Assembly (NCBI GenBank): GCA_021786575.1
Contig: JAJYMY010000002.1
Span: 372,001 to 436,000, forward strand
DNA from: an archaeon
GTDB lineage: Archaea > Thermoproteota > Nitrososphaeria > Nitrososphaerales > Gagatemarchaeaceae
Direction of reading: 5' to 3'
Length of the DNA stretch: 64,000 bases
Part shown: in pieces, positions 58,590 to 64,000 of the stretch
Layout: each line of letters opens with the position of its first letter
How positions within the stretch are numbered: the stretch's first letter is position 1
Position numbers and translations under genes: made by a program
The notes under the pieces: model-generated
The model's database searches: none
Seen by the model: only the letters and a program-made list of their open reading frames with translations
Told to the model about the DNA's origin: nothing

Positions 58590-61500
58590 ATGCCGGGGTC
58601 GCTCTTGGAGCCGAGAGTGTTAACGGCGAAACTGTCGCTCCCCAGGCCCAGCTTCTCCGTACTGGCTCTCTTTCTGTTGCTGGGGTCATCTTTCATCTTC
58701 CTTTCCTTGGCCGCTTCACCGGCGCACGCACAAACGGGCCCTTCGGTCACGGTCTCTACTCCAAATGCAGCACCCGGTTCGATTGTAAGCATCGTAGGCA
58801 TCGGCTTCTCAAGCTCTGACCAGTATGTCAACGTCAGCGTGCTCCAGGGACTGGAAGTCTGGTATTTCACGGCCGTGACAGGCACTGATTGCTCGAGGAG
58901 CGCTCCGGGATACGCACCCCCGCAGGGGACCTACCTCTGCCCTGCCAACGGCGTCGTCGAGACGAGCGGCAACGTCCCTGCCGGCGACTGCCCTGTCACA
59001 GAAGGCTCCTTCGATTGCCTCTTCATCGTGCCTGCGCTCCCCAAGTACGCCAATCCGTGCTCAACCCCTGATAGTTGCGCTGGCGATGAGCTCGGTGCCC
59101 TGTACGCTGACGGCAACTCCAACGACATTGCCACCACTCAATTCTCCGTCCTCGACGGGATGGGGCTGGTTCCGAACGAAGGCTCACCGGGCACAACGGT
59201 AACAGTATACGGCGATGGCTGGTTCGGCTGTTTCATCTCCAAGTATGGGGGCATCTGCGACATAACCGCGGACTACAACTGGGATGGCCAGTACCTTCTT
59301 ATGGACGCCATACTCTTCAAGTTCAACACGAATTGCCTCCCCGTCCCAGACGGAGACGTTGGACAGGCCGGAGGAGGCTCATGCACCTTCTCCGTCCCCA
59401 ACAACAGCACGGGCATCCATACGATGACGGTTTCGGCCTACTTCCCCTACGGAATTCCCGACAAGAGCTATTCCGCAGACTTCCTAATCACGCCCCCCTC
59501 TATCACCGCGAGCGTCTCTGGTTCGCAGTTCCAGGTCAGCGGGTTCGGCTTTTCCACGTCAGACAGCCACGTGGATGTGCAGATCGACCAGCCGGGGCCG
59601 GGCTATTACAACGTGTTTCTGCAGAATGCTTGCGTAGCGTCCGCCGGAGCCTTCGCATGCTCGATTGACGCAGGCATGACCCTGCCCCCGGGCCCGTACT
59701 TCGTGAAAGCCGCAGGCCCCTCAGACATATATCAGGCGAGCACCGTCTTGAGCGTCCCGGGCCAGTACCCGCTCTCCTTCGACCCCGCGGCGGTCTTTCC
59801 TGGGCAGACGGTGAAGGTCACCGGCTACGGCTACCAGTATGACGACACCGCAGTCAATGTCTACATAACGAGCGGGGCGGGACAGACCGAAACCTGCCCT
59901 GCCTCCCAAGGCATCTTCAGCTGCTACCTGACGATTCCGCCTAACGTCCAGCTAGGCGAAGCGCTCACCATATACGGGGAGGGGAACAATGCCCTGGACA
60001 CCCAGAGCGGCACACTCGCGGTCTACCCAATAGTCTCATCTAATCCGCTCTCGGGGCCGCCTGGGACAGCCATCAAAGTCAACGGCACGGGCTTCTCGCT
60101 CGAGGATCACTACGTCACCTTAAGCGTCCAGGGAAAGGTCCTGGGCAGCTGCTCTACTCTCAATACCCTGGGCGGATTCGAACCCACAGGCGGCTTCAAT
60201 TCCTGCGCGGTGACCATCCCGCCTCTGCCTCCTGGGACCTACGACCTTTTGGCCACGGGCAACGGGCCCTCCGGAGACACAGCAACCTCGCTGCTCTTCG
60301 TGGGAGGGGCGACCGTGAGCCCCGACGTGGTCTTTGCCAACAATCTCCCGTCGAACGTCAACGTCACGGGCACCAACATCGGCTTCACCCAATACGGACC
60401 CTCGGGCCTCCAGTTCGTGTCCGACGGTGTAGCCGAGCTCAGCGATCCCGGCTTCACCGAGTTCTGCCCGGTAACGCAAGGCAGCTTCTCATGCCAGTTC
60501 CCCACCGCCTACGCACTCGAGGGAGAAAGCGTAGGGTCGCCGACCATAGGAGTCAGCGGCTGGGCCCTCTTTCCCGGGAGCGGCTGCCCGCTGCCAGGCT
60601 ACTCTAGCCACAAGTGCGTGCAGGAACCGATCAACTACCAAAGCGAGCCTCTTGCGCTGTACGACCCGGCCGCAGTCTCGGTCTCCTGCTCGCCTGACCC
60701 GGTCATCGCGACTCCAGGCTTCCAGACCGCCTGCACTGCTACCGTGACTGACACCGCGCACGAAGGGACTCCGCTCGGCAGTGTGGCCTGGACATACTCT
60801 GGGCCGTCAGGAGGGCAGCTGAGCGCCGCGTCCTGCACGCTCGCAAAACTGCCGCCCCCTTCTAACCAGCAGTACCTCATAATGCCCAGCGCCTGCTCGG
60901 TCAAACTCACCCTCCCTCAGGCGACCGGTCAGATAGAGATCAACACGACCTACTCGGGAGCTAGCGGCTTCCCGAACTACAACCCCGCGACCGGGGGCAT
61001 AGTGCTGCTTCCACTGACGCTGCAGAGCAGCGGCGTGGGAAGCGACGCCACGGCTCCTGTCTTGAACATCGCAGGCACGAACTACAGCGTCTCCCAGCTC
61101 CCCGTCACGGTCTGGGGAACCTATGGCGAGAACCCCGTCGCCTACGAGGCGACCGTCCCAGCGGGCACGGGCAAGCAGTACGCCCTCTCCTCCTTCACCG
61201 GTTGCGGTGGAGCGCAGCTCGCCCCACCTCTCACGATCACGACCCAGTGCAGCACAGTAACCGGGAACTACGTCACCCAGTACTACTTCAGCAGCACCCA
61301 GGACAGCTCCGCGGTGTCCTCTGACTACTCGCAACTCGTGCCGGTGCTGAGCTCGCCTTCGCCTGCGAGCGGCTGGTACAACGCGGGAACGCAGATCAAC
61401 GCCACCGACTCCTACTTTCCGATTGGGGAAGCGTTCGGGGTTCAGGACGTCGTATCGTCGTTCGCTGGCTCAGGGAGCGCCCCTTCAGGAGGTTCCTGTC

Positions 61501-62624
61501 CGGTCCCTTCAGCCATCACAAGTTCCAGGACCCACTGCTCGGTCCTCTTCGACATCGACTCGCCTTCTTCCATCACCTGGATTTGGGCGCAGCAGTATCA
61601 GGTGAGCTTGGTGACAGAGGGCATGAGCACAGACACTGGCTCCGCGACGGTACTGACGGTGAACGGTATAGGTTATCAGGAGTCACAGCTCCCCGCCTCG
61701 GTACTCTTCCTCTCCGGGAATTCTCTCACCTATTCGTACTATTCTCCAATTCAGGGGACCTCTGGTGACCGGTATGTCTGGACCGGGACCTCGGGGCTCG
61801 CATCGTCCCAGACTGGGACCTTCACCGTAATCGGGCCCGGATTCATCGACGCGACTTACAAGACACAGTATCTCCAGAGCTTCTCGGCGAGTGGCCTGGC
61901 CTCGGACGCCTCTGGCGAACTCGTGTCAGTCACGGTCAGCAACGGGCAACCAGCAGGCACCCAGACCTTGGGCCCCAACGGTGGCTCGTTCTATGCTGAC
62001 GGCGGAGCGACAATCACCTACGCCTTCCAGCCCTACGTCGGCAGTACGGAGGCGGGGGTAAGGTATGGCCTAGCCGGGGTGAGCGGTCCATCCTCTGGGT
62101 TTACGGTCTCAAGCGCCAACGCAGTCACCGGATCCTACGTGGTCCAATATCTCCTCACCGTGCAGACGAACCCGGAGGGATTGTCGCCATCCCCTACCCC
62201 CTCATCCGGATACTTTGATGCGGGAGCCACGGTCAACGTTGCTGCAAACAACGTGACGGGGTACGTCTTCGTGAACTGGGAGGTGGACGGAGTCAACCAG
62301 ACGCAGTTGTCCGAAACAATCACAGTGACGATGACGGGCCCTCACGTCGCGACCGCAGCTTACGAAGCGCCGGCCAACGCGATTCAAACCCTCATCAACA
62401 TTAAGGATTCAATGAACATCCCCAATGGCATCAAAGTCAGCTTAGACGCGAAACTGAGCGCGGCCATGGATTCCCTTCAAGCAGGTCAGAACGCCATCGC
62501 CACCAACCAGCTCAATGCTTTCATCAACGAGGTGAACGCACAGGCCGGGAAACACATCACGCAGCAGCAGGCCCAGGTGCTGACCGATTTCGCTCAAGAC
62601 ATCATCAACGCAATCGAATCCTGA
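58590..62624 (+). CDS. Large secreted surface protein with Ig-like repeats and C-terminal FIMAH domain
   Basis: This 1344-residue protein starts with a signal peptide (FSVLALFLLLGSSFIFLSLAASPAHAQ). Residues ~50-560 contain about five IPT/TIG-like repeats, each with the pattern pre-Pro-Gly-(T/S)-V-(K/T)-V-x-G-x-G-(F/Y) (e.g. GSIVSIVGIGFSSSD, GTTVTVYGDGWFG, GQTVKVTGYGYQYDD, GTAIKVNGTGFSLED). Later repeats are Ig-like and Gly/Ser/Thr-rich; near 1190-1260 is an InlB-type B-repeat (YFDAGATVNVAANNVTGYVFVNWEVDG). The last 75 residues (NIPNGIKVSLDAKLSAAMDSLQAG, NQLNAFINEVNAQAGKHIT) match the FIMAH domain. Many Cys pairs suggest extracellular disulfides. It is likely an adhesin or matrix protein. Confidence 0.8.
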   Translation: MPGSLLEPRVLTAKLSLPRPSFSVLALFLLLGSSFIFLSLAASPAHAQTGPSVTVSTPNAAPGSIVSIVGIGFSSSDQYVNVSVLQGLEVWYFTAVTGTDCSRSAPGYAPPQGTYLCPANGVVETSGNVPAGDCPVTEGSFDCLFIVPALPKYANPCSTPDSCAGDELGALYADGNSNDIATTQFSVLDGMGLVPNEGSPGTTVTVYGDGWFGCFISKYGGICDITADYNWDGQYLLMDAILFKFNTNCLPVPDGDVGQAGGGSCTFSVPNNSTGIHTMTVSAYFPYGIPDKSYSADFLITPPSITASVSGSQFQVSGFGFSTSDSHVDVQIDQPGPGYYNVFLQNACVASAGAFACSIDAGMTLPPGPYFVKAAGPSDIYQASTVLSVPGQYPLSFDPAAVFPGQTVKVTGYGYQYDDTAVNVYITSGAGQTETCPASQGIFSCYLTIPPNVQLGEALTIYGEGNNALDTQSGTLAVYPIVSSNPLSGPPGTAIKVNGTGFSLEDHYVTLSVQGKVLGSCSTLNTLGGFEPTGGFNSCAVTIPPLPPGTYDLLATGNGPSGDTATSLLFVGGATVSPDVVFANNLPSNVNVTGTNIGFTQYGPSGLQFVSDGVAELSDPGFTEFCPVTQGSFSCQFPTAYALEGESVGSPTIGVSGWALFPGSGCPLPGYSSHKCVQEPINYQSEPLALYDPAAVSVSCSPDPVIATPGFQTACTATVTDTAHEGTPLGSVAWTYSGPSGGQLSAASCTLAKLPPPSNQQYLIMPSACSVKLTLPQATGQIEINTTYSGASGFPNYNPATGGIVLLPLTLQSSGVGSDATAPVLNIAGTNYSVSQLPVTVWGTYGENPVAYEATVPAGTGKQYALSSFTGCGGAQLAPPLTITTQCSTVTGNYVTQYYFSSTQDSSAVSSDYSQLVPVLSSPSPASGWYNAGTQINATDSYFPIGEAFGVQDVVSSFAGSGSAPSGGSCPVPSAITSSRTHCSVLFDIDSPSSITWIWAQQYQVSLVTEGMSTDTGSATVLTVNGIGYQESQLPASVLFLSGNSLTYSYYSPIQGTSGDRYVWTGTSGLASSQTGTFTVIGPGFIDATYKTQYLQSFSASGLASDASGELVSVTVSNGQPAGTQTLGPNGGSFYADGGATITYAFQPYVGSTEAGVRYGLAGVSGPSSGFTVSSANAVTGSYVVQYLLTVQTNPEGLSPSPTPSSGYFDAGATVNVAANNVTGYVFVNWEVDGVNQTQLSETITVTMTGPHVATAAYEAPANAIQTLINIKDSMNIPNGIKVSLDAKLSAAMDSLQAGQNAIATNQLNAFINEVNAQAGKHITQQQAQVLTDFAQDIINAIES

Positions 62625-62704
62625 CGCCCGCCGATTCATGCAGTCTCGTTCGTTTGCCGGCCGAGCACCAGATGAAACACCATTTCAATCCTTTGACTCA
62701 CTGA

Positions 62705-63126
62705 TCAAGGCCCGAGCCGCCTCCTCCGGATTCGGCCTTCGCGTAGTCTGGTGAGGAGTCCATTGTTGCTGCCAAAGTTGTGGGCTCCTCTAATTCGGAG
62801 TCTTCCCTTGACGTCCACGCCGTTGTGAGACAGCCACGACTTGACCACCTTAACATTGGGTGCAATGCGGCTCCCGGCCTTCTTCTCGCCCTCCAGCTCT
62901 TTGACGAGGTCGGCCAGGAAGTTGAGGGCCCACCTCCGTCGCCCCTTGCATGTTCGAGCATCTCCCCTGTGTTGATGCCCTTCCTCTGGCACGAGCTACC
63001 GAGCCTTCTGAGGCAGACGTCTGCGGTTATCGGAGAGCCCCTTCGAACGTTGTCGTACCACCTCCTCGACTCGCTATCGGCCAGGAGGCGAGTGTGCCCG
63101 GTCCTTCCCTAGACCGCTTCGTCCAT
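62705..63126 (-). pseudogene. Tyrosine-recombinase (integrase) remnant next to tRNA-Arg
   Basis: Reading the minus strand from ATG 63126, ESRRWYDNVRRGSPITADV, CLRRLGSSCQRKGINTGEML is the N-terminal part of an archaeal integrase core-binding domain. An in-frame TAG (63108-63110) lies just after the start. A frame change near 62940 is followed by ALNFLADLVKELEGEKKAGS, then KVVKSWLSHNGVDVKGRLRI. Homology fades near 62780 and no catalytic domain with the Tyr nucleophile remains. It begins 54 nt from the 3' end of the tRNA gene, the classical place for an integrase of a tRNA-targeted element. Confidence 0.7.
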
Positions 63127-63179
63127 TCCCTTCTGGTGGGAGGCCGAATTTAACGGGGGGTTCCGATACAAAATTGTAG

Positions 63180-63269
63180 CGGGCCCGGTGGGATTCGAAC
63201 CCACGGTCTCTGAGCTACCGCACTTCAGCTTCGGAGGCTGACGCCCTGTCCGTGCTGGGCTACGGGCCC
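63180..63269 (-). tRNA. tRNA-Arg (CCG) with a probable 14-15 nt non-canonical intron
   Basis: On the minus strand the 7-bp acceptor stem GGGCCCG/CGGGCCC, a D arm GCCC...GGGC, an anticodon stem TCAGC/GCTGA with loop CTCCGAA (anticodon CCG), and a T arm GTGGG-TTCGAAT-CCCAC all form perfectly. Discriminator base G; CCA is not encoded. Between the anticodon stem and T stem there are 20 nt instead of about 5. The extra AGTGCGGTAGCTCAG (63210-63224) cannot form a type II variable arm and is best read as an intron. A CTTAA box about 25 nt upstream (63290-63298) fits the promoter. Confidence 0.8.
63182..63193. repeat. tRNA-borne copy of the 12-bp repeat (candidate att site)
   Basis: GGCCCGGTGGGA, covering the acceptor/T-stem 3' part of the tRNA gene, is repeated at 57489-57500 in the same orientation. 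Integrases of tRNA-targeted elements use this part of the gene as attB. Confidence 0.35.
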
Positions 63270-63289
63270 GTCCTACCCCACAAGACCCG

Positions 63290-63298
63290 ACGAGTTAA
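63290..63298 (-). promoter_or_regulatory. TATA-like box of the tRNA-Arg gene
   Basis: The minus-strand sequence CGCTTAACTC lies about 25 nt upstream of the tRNA 5' end, the expected place for the archaeal TATA box of a tRNA gene. Confidence 0.4.
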
Positions 63299-63311
63299 GC
63301 GCGCGCCCGGC

Positions 63312-64000
63312 TCACTTCCCCGCCTCGCCCCTCACCCCTGGCGGGGGCCTGTATCTCCTGAAGAACCACCAGTAGAGTCCCAAGTTGAACGCGAGCACCA
63401 CAGCGTACAGCGCGAACGGATAGTCTATGGCCATTGGGTCGGCGTCCACAGCTGCGAATTCAAACCCGGAGAAGTACGTCCCGCCAGACGACGCGACGAG
63501 CCTCGTCGTCTGGTTTATCCCGAACGCCGTCCCCCTCTCGCTCTCAGAGACCATGTCCATCATGGCCGCCTGCTGGACGGGGAGGGCCATCACCCTGGTT
63601 GCAGGCAAGAGCAAGTAAATCGAAAGCGAAACTGGGAACAGGCGGACGAGAGGCATCAGGATGGCTAACGCTACCGAAAAGCCGCGCGTCGCCATCATCC
63701 CGCGGAGGAACCCGAGTCTCCTCTCTATCCTGGGGGCGAGCAGGAGGGCGAAGGATGCTATGAGCCCTGAGACAGCGGCGAAGATGTTCATCTCCTGCCT
63801 GGTTACCGAGTAGAGGACGATGAAGAAAGGGATCAAGAACGGGGTGACAAGGCCCTGGCTCAGCCCGTTCAGCATCCCCGTGAGGCTGAACTTGCCAATA
63901 GCCGCCCCAGACTTCAGGCTGAACGAGCGCCGGGCAGACTTCTCCATCTTCACCAGCGGGCTGAGCAGCACCGAGGCGGCGCCAAGGACTGCGGCGACCG
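63312..64000 (-). CDS. MFS-type transporter, C-terminal part (N-terminus cut off by window edge)
   Basis: The minus-strand frame is open from the right window edge to a stop at 63312, giving about 229 residues with six membrane helices. It begins inside a loop (SARRSFSLKSGAAIGKFSLTG), continues through GLVTPFLIPFFIVLYSVT, LIASFALLLAPRIERRLGFLRGM and MDMVSESERGTAFGINQTTRLVASSGGTYFSG, and ends in a basic tail. The internal ATG at 63971 is not the true start. The pattern is that of the second half of a major facilitator superfamily exporter; the substrate is unknown. Confidence 0.75.
   Translation of the reverse strand, partial: VAAVLGAASVLLSPLVKMEKSARRSFSLKSGAAIGKFSLTGMLNGLSQGLVTPFLIPFFIVLYSVTRQEMNIFAAVSGLIASFALLLAPRIERRLGFLRGMMATRGFSVALAILMPLVRLFPVSLSIYLLLPATRVMALPVQQAAMMDMVSESERGTAFGINQTTRLVASSGGTYFSGFEFAAVDADPMAIDYPFALYAVVLAFNLGLYWWFFRRYRPPPGVRGEAGK

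Noticed and set aside
63210-63224. Type II (long) variable arm making this a Ser or Leu tRNA
   Set aside because: The anticodon loop CTCCGAA reads CCG (Arg) with U33 in place, and the extra bases do not form a variable-arm stem.
1-64000. CRISPR array or intact insertion sequence
   Set aside because: No regularly spaced repeats and no transposase with terminal inverted repeats were seen.

Overview
The window is about 62% GC and carries an archaeal gene set: TrmB-type and AbrB/PhoU-type regulators, LSm, RIO2, a RadB-like recombinase, RqcH, a ThiR regulator, TldD/TldE, TrpB2, a RNase J-type nuclease and a stand-alone AsnC domain. Many genes have a TATA-like box about 26-30 nt before the start codon and no Shine-Dalgarno sequence, often with TTG or GTG starts, which suggests frequent leaderless transcripts. 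The content suits a heterotrophic, respiring, non-methanogenic archaeon, most like the Thermoproteota/Nitrososphaeria side of the tree. The exact lineage cannot be fixed from sequence reading alone.

Layout. 1-11.0 kb: acyl-CoA and quinone metabolism (partial acetoacetate-CoA ligase, CPBP protease, MenA-like UbiA prenyltransferase, F420-type LLM oxidoreductase, TrmB-like regulator, MmgE/PrpD protein, then an acyl-CoA dehydrogenase - EtfB - EtfA - membrane Fe-S oxidoreductase module that should pass electrons to menaquinone). 11-15.6 kb: informational genes (RqcH, RadB-like, LSm, RIO2). 15.6-18.2 kb: nucleoside salvage (nucleoside hydrolase, ribokinase, DeoC). 18.2-20.9 kb: a probable thiamine-linked group (PurM-like protein, ECF S component, ThiR). 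20.8-35.5 kb: housekeeping genes (PyrG, PhoU-like, MIP18, MarC, acylphosphatase, isocitrate dehydrogenase, PfkB kinase, ACT regulator, TrpB2, TldE/TldD, two HAD phosphatases, RNase J-like). 35.5-37.5 kb: a GMC oxidoreductase split into two ORFs. 37.5-46.7 kb: M1 aminopeptidase with HEAT repeats, small membrane proteins, an AsnC domain, a PurD-like ATP-grasp enzyme interrupted by an intein, and an aminotransferase. 46.7-52.7 kb: a complete five-gene peptide-type ABC importer. 52.7-55.8 kb: a cupredoxin - Rieske - cytochrome b respiratory cluster. 55.9-56.7 kb: an SDR.

56.8-63.3 kb looks like accessory, decaying DNA: a VapBC pair whose toxin carries an in-frame TAG, a frameshifted GNAT gene, a 1344-residue secreted surface protein ending in a FIMAH domain, and a broken tyrosine integrase next to the 3' end of a tRNA-Arg(CCG) gene. 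A 12-bp copy of the tRNA 3' region lies 5.7 kb away, so this may be the remnant of a tRNA-targeted integrative element. The tRNA itself carries an extra 14-15 nt, probably a non-canonical intron. The window ends inside an MFS transporter.

Main points for a second look: a shared 22-24 bp operator in front of the MenA-like and LLM genes; the intein in the ATP-grasp active site; His-to-Lys at a cytochrome b heme-ligand position; the integrase/tRNA/att arrangement; the split GMC gene; and a 42-residue membrane protein gene at 34.7 kb that is easy to miss. No rRNA, CRISPR array or intact insertion sequence was seen.
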